A stretch of 64,000 nt of DNA from an uncultured Sphingomonadaceae bacterium (GCA_947501325.1 CANMVC010000001.1:682001-746000), one strand, 5' to 3'; counted from the first letter of the stretch, positions 54,269-63,242 are shown. The notes: generated from the letters alone by a model not told the origin. Program-made: numbers and translations.

Positions 54269-56430
54269 AGCAGGTGCCTGCGGTCTCTTCTTCTCTCATG
54301 CCAATCATGGCCGTGATGTCTGGTCAGGCAGAACAGATGGAAGCGCAACGCGTATCTGTAGAAGAGATGGAAACGTCTTTGGCCGCTCTGCTGGCTGGCG
54401 AACAATTTGACTGGTTACGAGCGGATAATTCGGATTTCGATTTGACCACAATCAATACCGCTTCAGGCGCCTTAGCGGTCGGCGATGATGCATTGGTCGT
54501 GAGCGCTGGAATGGCAAGCAATCAAGCCATCACGGCTGGCGATTCAGATCCCAACGATGACGAAGAAGTCAACCTGTCAGAACCACCGGTTACCGACAGC
54601 GATGACGCAGCGACAGTGCCCGACCAGCTGGAAATGGATTTTGACGGTCTGGAAGCAGACGAAGCGCTGATTGATGGCCGCCGTCGTCCCGGGGTAATCA
54701 AAGAACTACCGGATCGCGTCATCCAGAATAACCCCGGCGCTGGCAGTGCACCGCCGCCCGAAGCGTTCCCGACCGACGAATTTCCAGTCCCCGACCGCTG
54801 GCGGATATTGCAGACATTGTGCCCGCAAAAAGGCGGTGATCAATCCATCTACAAGGTCTTCGGCGCGCTTAAAAGCAACTGTGCCAGTACGTCGAACCCT
54901 TATGCGCAAAACGTACTCAAAGGCGACAAGCCGATTCCGGAAGACAAGAAACCGTCTTTCCTGAAAGGCGATGACTGGTTTTTTGTCGTCAACGCAATTT
55001 CCGATACCGTTATCGAACCACGCAGCTTTCCCATTCCAGTGGGCGTGCAGACCACAGACAGGCCGGGCAGCGTTGATGTGTTCGGTCGCTCCGGATCAGA
55101 AGTCTATGCACAAACCTTCATCACCGGCTTCGCACTGATCAAAGGCTCCACAGCCTATAAACCACCAGACGTCGAATATCGTCTGACGCTGGCGACGCAG
55201 ATCAACCACGTGAACGTACCGGAACGCCGTGTGTTGTTTGTTGAACCATCCAAGACATCCAATCGCACCGACTATTTTGTTGGCGTGCAGGAAGCGTTTT
55301 TTGATTATCATATTCGCAACACATCGGCGCGCTATGATTTTGACAGCTTCCGTATCGGTATCCAGCCCATGCAGGCTGATTTCCGGGGTTTTCTGTTTCA
55401 GGATAACCAACTTGGTTTTCGGTTGTTTGGCACCCGTGACAATAATCGCGTGCAGTATAATCTCGGTGCCTTTGTGCAACTCGAAAAGGACACGAATAGC
55501 GGCCTGAACGACATTTTCCAGACCCCCCGCGAAAGCTACATATTCTTTGCCAACCTCTATCGTCAGGATTTGCCCTTTGTTGGCCTGACCAGCCAGTTTA
55601 GCGTGACCTATAATATGAACCGCGAACAGAGCGATATCGAGATTGACGATAACGGATTTCCCGTGCGCCCTGCATTGATCGGTGATCTGCGGGGTCGTGC
55701 TTATGATGTCGTTTATCCCGGCTATGCCGTGGATGGGCGGATCGGACGAATTAACGTGACCGGCCAAGTGTACGGCGCTTTTGGCGAAGATCGCAACAGC
55801 ATCTTCACCAGCGAACCAGCAAAGATTGCGGCGTATTTCGCAGCAGCAGAAGCCAGCTATGATGTTGACTTCCTGCGGTTCCGCGCCTCTGGTTTGTTCG
55901 CTAGCGGCGACGGCAATCCGTATAACAATACGGAAGCCGGATTTGACTCTATTTTCGAAAATCCGATTTTTGCTGGCGCGGATACCAGTTACTGGATCCG
56001 GCAAACCATTCCCTTTGCTGGCGGCGGACGAGTAATCAGTATTAACGGCCGCAACGGCATATTAAATTCGCTGCGCTCTTCAAAAGAGCAAGGTCAGAGC
56101 AATTTCAACAATCCTGGCACAATATTGGCCGGTGTCGGCGTGGACGCTGATCTGACCCCCGATTTCCGGCTGTCGGCCAACGCCAATCATTTGTGGTTCC
56201 ACAAAACCGAAAGCTTGGAGGCGCTGCGCGTCGAAGGGTCTATACCCAAAGATATTGGTTGGGATTTGTCAGCTGCGGCAATTTATCGACCCAAGGCGAC
56301 CCAGAATATTGTTTTCCGTCTGTCTGGCGCAGCGCTACTACCCGGAAAAGGTTTCCGGGACTTGTTCGACCAGACCGACAAGCGCGACTTCCACTACTCC
56401 ATTCTCTTTAACGCAATATTGGCCTTCTGA
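54253..56430 (+). CDS. Predicted outer-membrane beta-barrel of the cytochrome operon
   Basis: 725 residues from TTG 54253, overlapping the upstream gene by 16 bp; GTG 54274 or ATG 54298 are alternatives. The TTG start leaves a weak signal peptide (MRGIVKQ, then hydrophobic to SGQA). Residues about 30-150 are acidic and Pro-rich; from about 200 on alternating beta strands dominate (for example FRGFLFQDNQLGFRLFGTRD, NLGAFVQLEKD), and the last residue is Phe. It is not TonB-dependent (no plug). In this place it may be the porin sheath that carries a haem wire through the outer membrane, in the manner of MtrB/PioB, but I see no direct sequence similarity to those. Confidence 0.7.
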   Translation: MRGIVKQVPAVSSSLMPIMAVMSGQAEQMEAQRVSVEEMETSLAALLAGEQFDWLRADNSDFDLTTINTASGALAVGDDALVVSAGMASNQAITAGDSDPNDDEEVNLSEPPVTDSDDAATVPDQLEMDFDGLEADEALIDGRRRPGVIKELPDRVIQNNPGAGSAPPPEAFPTDEFPVPDRWRILQTLCPQKGGDQSIYKVFGALKSNCASTSNPYAQNVLKGDKPIPEDKKPSFLKGDDWFFVVNAISDTVIEPRSFPIPVGVQTTDRPGSVDVFGRSGSEVYAQTFITGFALIKGSTAYKPPDVEYRLTLATQINHVNVPERRVLFVEPSKTSNRTDYFVGVQEAFFDYHIRNTSARYDFDSFRIGIQPMQADFRGFLFQDNQLGFRLFGTRDNNRVQYNLGAFVQLEKDTNSGLNDIFQTPRESYIFFANLYRQDLPFVGLTSQFSVTYNMNREQSDIEIDDNGFPVRPALIGDLRGRAYDVVYPGYAVDGRIGRINVTGQVYGAFGEDRNSIFTSEPAKIAAYFAAAEASYDVDFLRFRASGLFASGDGNPYNNTEAGFDSIFENPIFAGADTSYWIRQTIPFAGGGRVISINGRNGILNSLRSSKEQGQSNFNNPGTILAGVGVDADLTPDFRLSANANHLWFHKTESLEALRVEGSIPKDIGWDLSAAAIYRPKATQNIVFRLSGAALLPGKGFRDLFDQTDKRDFHYSILFNAILAF

Positions 56431-56431
56431 T

Positions 56432-59400
56432 ATGCAACCTACTTCTCCCGCAAAGTCGTCAATGTTACCTACCCCTGCACCCATGCGGAGCGGAGTAGCG
56501 CTTGCTTTTGCGGCCCTATTGCTTGTTTTTGGTTCATCTCAAGTATTGGCTGCGGGCAAGGAGAAAGCCCAAAAAATAGATTATTCGTTCACCCCGCCAG
56601 CACCACAGAACCAGACGTGGGATGCGGCGAATGCCAAAAGCACAGGCTGCGTTTCTTGTCACACGGACAGTGATCAAAAAACGATGCATGAGACACCCGC
56701 TGTGGTGCTCGGCTGTGTTGATTGTCATGGCGGCGATGCCAGCGTCAATGGCGACAATGATTGGGGCAAGAAAAGCCCACAATATATGTTTGCGCTCAAA
56801 AAGGCCCACGTTCTCCCCAAATACCCGGAAACCTGGCACTGGCCTTCCTCCGCCAACCCCAAGCGCAGTTATACTTTGCTGAACAAGGAATCCCCCGAAT
56901 TTGTACGCTTCGTCAATCCTTCCGATTATCGCGTAGCACGCGAGTCCTGTGGTGCCTGTCATATGGAAATTATCGAGGCGTCCGAACGGTCCTTGATGGC
57001 AACAGGTGCCATGCTCTGGGGTGGAGCTGCTTATAATAACGGCATCGTGCCTTTTAAAAACTATGTCTTCGGTGAAGCCTATACCCGCAAAGGCCTGCCG
57101 GCGACGATCAAATCACCCGGTAGCCCGCACGGAACCGTGACCGAAGAGCAAAAAAAGCGCGGCGCTCTACCTATTCTTTATCCTCTGCCAACTTGGCACA
57201 CGATACCGCCTGGCGATGTTTTCCGTGTGTTCGAGCGCGGTGGCCGCAATATCAACACACAGTTTCCTGAGATTGGTCTGCCCAATATTGGCGGCATTAT
57301 CCAACGCCTGGAAGAACCGGGTCGCCCTGATCTGAAACAATCTAACCGGGGTCCTGGTACCGGTTTACGTGTCGCTATTCCGGCCCTGAACATCCACAAG
57401 ACCCGATTAAATGACCCGTTCACCTGGTTCATGGGTACCAATGACCAGCCCGGCGATTATCGTCAGTCCGGCTGTGCCAGCTGTCACGTGATTTACGCCA
57501 ATGACCGCGAACCACGCCACAGCCTGACCTATGCGAAATATGGCCGCGATGGCCAGACCCAGACTAAAGATCCGACAATCCGCAACCTTAAAGAAGGCGA
57601 ACATCGCTTTGGCAGCTACGGCACCTATGATGCTGCCTATGGCAAAAAGGGCGGGCATGGCGAGAAAGCAGCAGATCACGGTGAGAGCGCAGGCCATGGT
57701 GATGACCATGATAATGACGGCCATGGCAGCGATCACAGCTCTGATATAGCCGAAGCAGACCGCGAAAAAGGCCATCCTATACAACATGCCTTCACGCGCG
57801 CCATTCCCACCGCACAATGCATGAACTGTCATATGCACCAGCCCAATATCTTCCTGAACAGCTTTTTGGGTTATACGATGTGGGATTATGAATCCGACGC
57901 GCCGCTGATGTGGCCTGGCCCGGATAACACCACGCCGAGACCCGCCGGGATGAGCGATGAAGAATATCAGAAAACCTATAAGCAGCAAAAATATCCTGAT
58001 GCTGAAGAGGTGCGGAAAATATTGGACCGCAATCCCGAGGCTGCATCACCGAAGGGGCTCTGGGGCGATCTCGACTTTTTGCGCAATGTCTATGATCTCA
58101 ACAGCGAAGCAAAAGACACACAATTTGCTGATTATCACGGTCATGGCTGGAATTTTCGCGCAATTCTGAAACGGGATCGAGACGGCAACTTGCTGGATAA
58201 AGCGGGTGATATAGTTGAGAATGACGATCCCGAGAAATTCCGGCGCGAAGGCGAAGAAAAGTTTGTTGAACCCGGCATCAATCCCGGGAAGTCCGTCCAT
58301 ATGATGAGTATCCATGCCGAGGTTGGCATGCAATGTGCCGACTGCCACTTTGCGCAGGACAGCCATGGTAACGGGCTGATCTATGGTGAGGTCGCCAATG
58401 CGGTAGAGATTAATTGCAAAGATTGTCACGGCACTGCCGACGCCTATCCAACATTAATGACCTCCAATCTCGCAGCGCGGCCGAAAGGCAATAATCTGGC
58501 GCTGCTGCGGAATCCCGATGGTCAGCGACGCTTTGAGTGGATGCAGGACGAAGACAGCAACCGTGTACTGATCCAGAGATCGATTATCGATCCTGAGATT
58601 AGCTGGCGCGTCAGTCTCGTCAAAGACAGTGTCGATCGCGCACATCCTGATTTTAACCGGAAAGCTGCGCGAGCCAAGCTGATGTCAAAAAGCGGCGCGG
58701 AAACCGGCAAGTTCACCTTTGGTAGCGGCGTGCCTATGGATGACCGCGCACATAAAGACGAAAATATGGTCTGCTTCACCTGCCATCTCAGTTGGACGAC
58801 CAGCTGCGGCGGCTGTCACCTCCCCATTGAGGCCAACTGGCAAACGGAAAGCCATAAATATGAAGGGGGAACGACACGTAACTATGCGACCTATAACCCG
58901 CAGGTAGCCCGCGATCAGATGTTCCAGCTTGGCCGTCACCAGACGACCAAGGGCAGCATCATCGCACCGGTTCGTTCAACCTCGGCTTTGGTACTCTCAT
59001 CCACCAACATTAACCGCGAACGCATCTATGTGCAGCAAGCTCCTATTTCTTCGATCGGTTTCTCCAGTCAGGCCTTTGCACCGCATTTCCCGCACACGGT
59101 CCGAAAGACAGAGACGAAACAATGCTCTGACTGTCACTTGAGTGACGCGAACGACAATAACGCGATCATGTCGCAGCTCTTGTTACAGGGCACCAATTTC
59201 GTGAATTTTGTCGGGCTGCATGCATGGGTAGGGATGGACAAGGGCTTTGAAGCCGTACGCGTCACCGAATGGGATGAACCGCAAGCCGTCATTGGATCCT
59301 ATCTGCAAAAATATGCCTATCCAGATTACTGGCGGATGCATGTTGAGGATAATGGCCGTGAATTGATCAACTGGGTACGCGGGGAGCGGTTGGATGAAGA

Positions 59401-60634
59401 TCTGTCCGGCGAAACCAAGGCGCTCGAAGAATTTGCCAATGTTGTGCAGGGCACAGGCGACAGCGTCCGCTGTTTGCAGCTGCGCGGCGAATATATGTTT
59501 GTCGCCGAAGGCAAAGGCGGGTTCCGCGCTTATGATGTCGCGTCAATCGGAAACAAGGGCTTTTCCGAGCGCATCGTGAAGGCACCCTTCTCGTCGTTAG
59601 GCCAAGATACCCATGTGGATACCAAAAATGCCACATGTATGGCGCTGTCGACCAATCAGCCGATTGCACCGGAACGCAACACGGCTGAATTACGCGAGAT
59701 AAACGAAGAACAAGCATTCCATCCAATCTACAACTATGCGGTCATTACTGACAGCGAAGAAGGCTTGATCCTCGTCAATGTGAACACGCTCGCAGATGGT
59801 GAATTCCGCAATAACTTCTTTAAACGCGCTGTAACCTGGAATGAGGGCGGCTTGTTAAGCGGGGCTAAGCATATCACGTTGGCTGGCCATTATGCCTATA
59901 TAACGGCTGATAGCGGCCTGGTTGTGATGGATCTTGATGACCCACTCAAGCCGCGTCATGTGATCACCATGCGGATGGTGGATGCCCGGGCATCGGCGTT
60001 GCAATTCCGATATTTGTGGGTCACCGATGTTGATGGCGTAAAACTGTTCGATGTTACAGATATGGAAAAACCTGTTGCTGTGGAATCCGGAACAATTCCG
60101 CTGAACAACGCACGGCGGCTCTATCTGGCTAGAACCTATGCCTATATCGCTGCCAAGGATGAAGGTCTGGTCATCGCCAACATAATGAAACCCGAAGAAC
60201 CAGTCATTTACCGCAAAGAGACATTTGGCGGCCAAATGAACGATGCCGAGGACGTGATTGTCGGATCGACCAATGCCACCTTGTTTGCCTATGTTGCTGA
60301 TGGCCGTAATGGTTTAAAAGTTATCCAGCTTACATCACCGGATAGCCAGCCGAATTACTACGGCTTTTCACCACCACCCATGCCCGAACTCATTGCCTTT
60401 GCCCGCACCCCGAAACCGGCATTGGCCTTGTCCAAGGGATTGGATCGTGATCGAGCTGTCGATGAAACTGGAGGTCAGATGGCTGTATTTGGCCGACTAG
60501 GTTCGCGTCCCTTCAGCCGCAGCGAAATGCAACGTTTCTATCTGAACAGCCAAGGCAAGCCGTATTTCGTGAATGATAAAGTCGATTTGTCAGATTGGGT
60601 AGGACCAGTACCACCGATGTTGGCGCGACGTTGA
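56432..60634 (+). CDS. Decaheme c-type cytochrome with C-terminal LVIVD-type beta-propeller
   Basis: 1400 residues from ATG 56432, one base after the previous stop; the reading frame extends further upstream inside the barrel gene but without a fitting signal peptide. Signal peptide about 1-41 (ends VLAA). Ten CX2CH motifs: CVSCH, CVDCH, CGACH, CASCH, CMNCH, CADCH, CKDCH, CFTCH, CGGCH and CSDCH, spread over about residues 70-900. Between sites four and five is a His/Asp-rich stretch (about 410-447). The last 400 residues hold LVIVD-like repeats (YAYITADSGLVVMDLDDPLK; YLWVTDVDGVKLFDVTDMEK), which form beta-propellers. Probably a surface-exposed or periplasmic electron carrier. Confidence 0.87.
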   Translation: MQPTSPAKSSMLPTPAPMRSGVALAFAALLLVFGSSQVLAAGKEKAQKIDYSFTPPAPQNQTWDAANAKSTGCVSCHTDSDQKTMHETPAVVLGCVDCHGGDASVNGDNDWGKKSPQYMFALKKAHVLPKYPETWHWPSSANPKRSYTLLNKESPEFVRFVNPSDYRVARESCGACHMEIIEASERSLMATGAMLWGGAAYNNGIVPFKNYVFGEAYTRKGLPATIKSPGSPHGTVTEEQKKRGALPILYPLPTWHTIPPGDVFRVFERGGRNINTQFPEIGLPNIGGIIQRLEEPGRPDLKQSNRGPGTGLRVAIPALNIHKTRLNDPFTWFMGTNDQPGDYRQSGCASCHVIYANDREPRHSLTYAKYGRDGQTQTKDPTIRNLKEGEHRFGSYGTYDAAYGKKGGHGEKAADHGESAGHGDDHDNDGHGSDHSSDIAEADREKGHPIQHAFTRAIPTAQCMNCHMHQPNIFLNSFLGYTMWDYESDAPLMWPGPDNTTPRPAGMSDEEYQKTYKQQKYPDAEEVRKILDRNPEAASPKGLWGDLDFLRNVYDLNSEAKDTQFADYHGHGWNFRAILKRDRDGNLLDKAGDIVENDDPEKFRREGEEKFVEPGINPGKSVHMMSIHAEVGMQCADCHFAQDSHGNGLIYGEVANAVEINCKDCHGTADAYPTLMTSNLAARPKGNNLALLRNPDGQRRFEWMQDEDSNRVLIQRSIIDPEISWRVSLVKDSVDRAHPDFNRKAARAKLMSKSGAETGKFTFGSGVPMDDRAHKDENMVCFTCHLSWTTSCGGCHLPIEANWQTESHKYEGGTTRNYATYNPQVARDQMFQLGRHQTTKGSIIAPVRSTSALVLSSTNINRERIYVQQAPISSIGFSSQAFAPHFPHTVRKTETKQCSDCHLSDANDNNAIMSQLLLQGTNFVNFVGLHAWVGMDKGFEAVRVTEWDEPQAVIGSYLQKYAYPDYWRMHVEDNGRELINWVRGERLDEDLSGETKALEEFANVVQGTGDSVRCLQLRGEYMFVAEGKGGFRAYDVASIGNKGFSERIVKAPFSSLGQDTHVDTKNATCMALSTNQPIAPERNTAELREINEEQAFHPIYNYAVITDSEEGLILVNVNTLADGEFRNNFFKRAVTWNEGGLLSGAKHITLAGHYAYITADSGLVVMDLDDPLKPRHVITMRMVDARASALQFRYLWVTDVDGVKLFDVTDMEKPVAVESGTIPLNNARRLYLARTYAYIAAKDEGLVIANIMKPEEPVIYRKETFGGQMNDAEDVIVGSTNATLFAYVADGRNGLKVIQLTSPDSQPNYYGFSPPPMPELIAFARTPKPALALSKGLDRDRAVDETGGQMAVFGRLGSRPFSRSEMQRFYLNSQGKPYFVNDKVDLSDWVGPVPPMLARR

Positions 60635-60660
60635 TCCAATTGGCATGATGACATAAGAGT

Positions 60661-60693
60661 GGGGACCGGAGCTTGCGACCACGGTCCCCTTTC
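60661..60693 (+). terminator. Hairpin terminator after the cytochrome operon
   Basis: ggggaccg / cggtcccc, an 8-bp perfect stem with a 13-nt loop followed by tttcc. First of two stacked hairpins after the decaheme gene. Confidence 0.6.
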
Positions 60694-60720
60694 CTCAATA
60701 CACAACACGAGGAATGAAAG

Positions 60721-60753
60721 GCCCTCTGCATTTAAATTTTTAATGCAGAGGGC
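60721..60753. terminator. Bidirectional hairpin terminator
   Basis: gccctctgcatt / aatgcagagggc, a 12-bp perfect stem with a 9-nt loop, flanked by ttaacttt on the right and gaaag on the left. It serves the convergent cytochrome operon (plus) and glycine-zipper gene (minus). Confidence 0.7.
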
Positions 60754-60781
60754 TTAACTTTAATATCTAAGCGGCGGCACC

Positions 60782-61183
60782 TTAACAGTTACGGTCAATC
60801 GCGCGACCAGCCAATGCGCCAACGGCACCACCAATAATTGTGCCTTCGGTTTTGTCGCCGCGGCCAGCCACTTCATTGCCTAACAGCCCGCCAGCGATAG
60901 CGCCGATGATGGTGCCGCCCGTGCCGCGATCACAACCGCGACGACGATCATTGCGATAGCGCCGCTTTTCACGATAATAGCGGCGATCCCGACGGTCATA
61001 ATAGCGATCGCCGCGATAATAGTCGCCCCGACGATAGCTGCGACGGTCATCGTCGATCTGCTGGTAATAGCCGTCGTTATACCCTTGATAATATCCGCCC
61101 CTGGCTTCGGCAGGCGTTGCAAATGCCATTGCTGAAACAGCGGTAGTTGTAATGGCAAGTGTTCCTAAAACCTTGTTGATCAT
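60782..61183 (-). CDS. Glycine-zipper 2TM envelope protein
   Basis: 133 residues from ATG 61183, with GGAG nine bases upstream; an in-frame Met at 61255 has no signal peptide and is rejected. Signal peptide about 1-27 (ends AEA), then a Tyr/Arg/Asp-rich region (RRDRRYYREKRRYRNDRR) and a C-terminal glycine zipper (GGTIIGAIAGGLLGNEVAG, GTIIGGAVGALAGRAID). Similar small proteins, for example the SlyB/RcnB-like group, sit in the periplasm or outer membrane and affect envelope integrity. Monocistronic. Confidence 0.85.
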   Translation of the reverse strand: MINKVLGTLAITTTAVSAMAFATPAEARGGYYQGYNDGYYQQIDDDRRSYRRGDYYRGDRYYDRRDRRYYREKRRYRNDRRRGCDRGTGGTIIGAIAGGLLGNEVAGRGDKTEGTIIGGAVGALAGRAIDRNC

Positions 61184-61447
61184 TGCTTCTACTCCAAAAG
61201 GATCTGTCGCGATCCGACTCGTTTGATGCCCGACGAGATTCGTTTTAGGTGTCACCGCTTGACCGCTTGCTGAATGTTGATTTTATCTGAGGTTCATATT
61301 CAAGCCCTCTTTTATGAACACCCCCGAAATTTTCTTTATCTTCCAGTACTTTGAGAAACCCGTCTTCGTACTCCTACTCTTTTAAGTCATTGCCGCATTC
61401 GCCTGCCATCGATAGCTCTTAGTTAACGAACAAATCGGGAGAAGATC

Positions 61448-62224
61448 ATGCAACTCAAAGGAAAAACTGCAGCGATAACTGGTGGCACAGCCGGCATCGG
61501 ACGCGCTATTGCCGAAGCCTTTCTGGCGGAGGGCGCCAATGTTGCGTTGATGGCCCGCAATCCACAAAAGGGAGCAAAAGTTTTAGATGAGTTGCAAGTG
61601 GGCGATCGCGCAATATTTGTTGCGGGAGATGTAATGAAACAGGAAGCGGTCGAAGGCTTTATTGACCAGACGGTCGATAAATACGGTACGGTCGACATAT
61701 TGGTCAATAATGCCGGTGGCGCTGGCGCTCTCGCTCCACTGGTGGACCTTACTGACGAAGCCTTTGATGAGGCTATGAAGTGGAACATTTACTCAACATT
61801 CTGGGCGACACGCCGGGCGCTCAAACCAATGATCGCGCAGAAGTCGGGTCGTGTCATCAATATCAGCTCGACTGAGGGGAAAATGGGCAAGCCAACCTTT
61901 GCTCCTTATACTATCGCCAAACATGGGATCAACGGCATGACGAAGGCTGTTGCTCAGGAAGTGGGGACGATGGGCATCACGATCAATTCGATCTGCCCTG
62001 GACTGGTGCTTACGGATCTGATCCTCGACAACGGGCCCACAACCGCAAAGGGTCTGGGTATGACCTTTGAAGAGATGATCGATATGTTTGCGCAGGAAAG
62101 CGCATTGAAACGCCCGAACACCGTGGAAGAGATCGCCGCGATGGCCTTGCTTCTCGCGTCTGACGCGGGGGCCGGTATCACTGGAGCTATGCTGAGCGTT
62201 GACGGCGGTACTGCACAATATTGA
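61448..62224 (+). CDS. Short-chain dehydrogenase/reductase (SDR)
   Basis: 258 residues, classical SDR size. Cofactor motif ITGGTAGIGRAIAEAF (about 11-26), NNAG in LVNNAGGAGA, catalytic Ser in NISSTEGKMG and YTIAKHG with the Tyr/Lys pair. The arginine/asparagine pattern after the first strand (MARNPQKGAK) suggests NADP(H) preference. Substrate unknown. It stands alone: 192 bp upstream without a defended promoter, and no partner downstream. Confidence 0.9.
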   Translation: MQLKGKTAAITGGTAGIGRAIAEAFLAEGANVALMARNPQKGAKVLDELQVGDRAIFVAGDVMKQEAVEGFIDQTVDKYGTVDILVNNAGGAGALAPLVDLTDEAFDEAMKWNIYSTFWATRRALKPMIAQKSGRVINISSTEGKMGKPTFAPYTIAKHGINGMTKAVAQEVGTMGITINSICPGLVLTDLILDNGPTTAKGLGMTFEEMIDMFAQESALKRPNTVEEIAAMALLLASDAGAGITGAMLSVDGGTAQY

Positions 62225-62328
62225 CAATCCCGCCGATAGAGTGAGCCTTAAATGGCAAATTGAAATCCCAAGTAGTCATGGTGACCCATAGACAGGCGGA
62301 TTGCTGATCTACCGGTCCGACTATCGGA

Positions 62329-62556
62329 TTATGGCAGCATTTCCTGACGCTTTTTAGCGACATCTTTCATATCAGACCAGGGATCAGAGGTCTTTTTCTG
62401 TCCTTCTACTGCCGTGGCAGCGCTTGTTTGAGAACCGTCTGGTGATGCAGCAGGCGGCTCAGCCGCAACGCAATAGGCCGTTACGAGCACCATGGCTGAC
62501 CACCATAAGGCGCTGTTGCGACTAGCAAAGACACGCGTGAGGCGAGGTCCGAACAT
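62329..62556 (-). CDS. Small membrane or exported protein, unknown function
   Basis: 75 residues. A hydrophobic segment ALWWSAMVLVTAYCVA (about 16-31) is followed by a Pro/Ser/Thr-rich stretch and a charged C-terminus ending KKRQEMLP. The pattern (one anchor, short hydrophilic tail) recurs in small sphingomonad proteins I recall. No ribosome binding site is clear at the ATG at 62556, so the start or even coding status is uncertain. No family was recognised. Confidence 0.5.
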   Translation of the reverse strand: MFGPRLTRVFASRNSALWWSAMVLVTAYCVAAEPPAASPDGSQTSAATAVEGQKKTSDPWSDMKDVAKKRQEMLP

Positions 62557-62734
62557 TTTTGTAGGACATAAACAGGCATTCTTAACATCAGGTGGGCGTT
62601 TCTATGAGTTGCTCGTGAACATCTCCAGTTGAGAAACCAAACATTGGAATTTTTTCCTATTTATCGGTTTTATAGATAATCTTGGATCGACAGAAAATGG
62701 CTTAACATACTGTTTTATTGTTATTTTAGAAAAC

Positions 62735-62750
62735 TGGCACGCGCTATGCA
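62735..62750 (+). promoter_or_regulatory. Candidate sigma-54 promoter of the small-peptide array
   Basis: tggcacgcgctatgca matches the -24/-12 consensus TGGCACG-N4-TTGCA with one mismatch (atgc for ttgc) and the exact 12-base GG-to-GC distance. It lies 64 bp before the first small ORF, with AT-rich DNA upstream that could hold an IHF or activator site. It is the only such match I noticed by eye. Confidence 0.5.
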
Positions 62751-62814
62751 GTGCTATTGGCATCTTCGCTAACACAACCGCGAGGGACCAAATGCAACCA
62801 AAAAGGAATTTAAA

Positions 62815-62937
62815 ATGTCGAACGTAAATATTCAAAACCAAGTTCTCGCCGCTTTCGCCGCTCTTTTCTCTGCTGCTGTTTTGATCAGCGCTAGCGTTGG
62901 CCCGGCAATCCAAAACACCGCTTCTTTCATCGCTTAA
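62815..62937 (+). CDS. Small hydrophobic peptide, array copy 1
   Basis: 40 residues: MSNVNIQNQVLAAFAALFSA followed by AVLISASVGPAIQNTASFIA. One predicted membrane helix (about 10-29) with a short N-terminal polar part. AAGGA lies upstream at a normal distance. About 30 residues of the core match copy 2, which begins 31 bp downstream, at near-identical codons, pointing to tandem duplication. Could be an inner-membrane regulatory peptide or small toxin; no family recognised. Confidence 0.72.
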   Translation: MSNVNIQNQVLAAFAALFSAAVLISASVGPAIQNTASFIA

Positions 62938-62968
62938 TCACTCGCCCAATCTCCTAAGGAAACTTATC

Positions 62969-63088
62969 ATGACCGCAAATATTCAAAACCAAGTTCTCGC
63001 CGCTTTTGCTGCTCTTTTCTCCGCCGCAATCATGATCAGCGCTAGCGTTGGCCCAGCTGCCCAGCATAGCGTATCGCTGATCATCTGA
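62969..63088 (+). CDS. Small hydrophobic peptide, array copy 2
   Basis: 39 residues: MTANIQNQVLAAFAALFSAA, then IMISASVGPAAQHSVSLII. The start at 62969 is set by AAGGA eight bases upstream and by homology with copy 1; the reading frame is open further back to 62897 but that extension overlaps copy 1 and is not conserved. Core DNA is nearly identical to copy 1, while the C-terminal ten residues differ. Confidence 0.72.
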   Translation: MTANIQNQVLAAFAALFSAAIMISASVGPAAQHSVSLII

Positions 63089-63122
63089 TTAGCGATCCTC
63101 CCCCAAGTTAAAGGATCTTAAA

Positions 63123-63242
63123 ATGCCCCGTAATTTCTCTGCCCAAATCTCCGCCGCCATCGCCGCGTTTGTCTGCTCTGCCATTGCCATCGGTGCCAGC
63201 GTAGTCCCTGCAACACAAAATGCTGTCGCCCTTATCGTCTAA
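63123..63242 (+). CDS. Small hydrophobic peptide, array copy 3
   Basis: 39 residues: MPRNFSAQISAAIAAFVCSA, then IAIGASVVPATQNAVALIV. More diverged than copies 1 and 2 but the layout is the same: polar N-terminus, AAxAAF core, ASV-P-AxQ(N/H) motif, hydrophobic end. AAAGGA ribosome binding site eight bases upstream. The three copies are spaced 31 and 34 bp apart, all on the same strand. Confidence 0.68.
   Translation: MPRNFSAQISAAIAAFVCSAIAIGASVVPATQNAVALIV

Noticed and set aside
56255-56431. Longer N-terminus for the decaheme cytochrome
   Set aside because: Would overlap the barrel gene and hide the signal peptide that begins at Met 56432.
62897-63088. 63-residue open frame starting inside peptide copy 1
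   Set aside because: The N-terminal extension reads copy 1 out of frame; AAGGA and homology place the real start at 62969.
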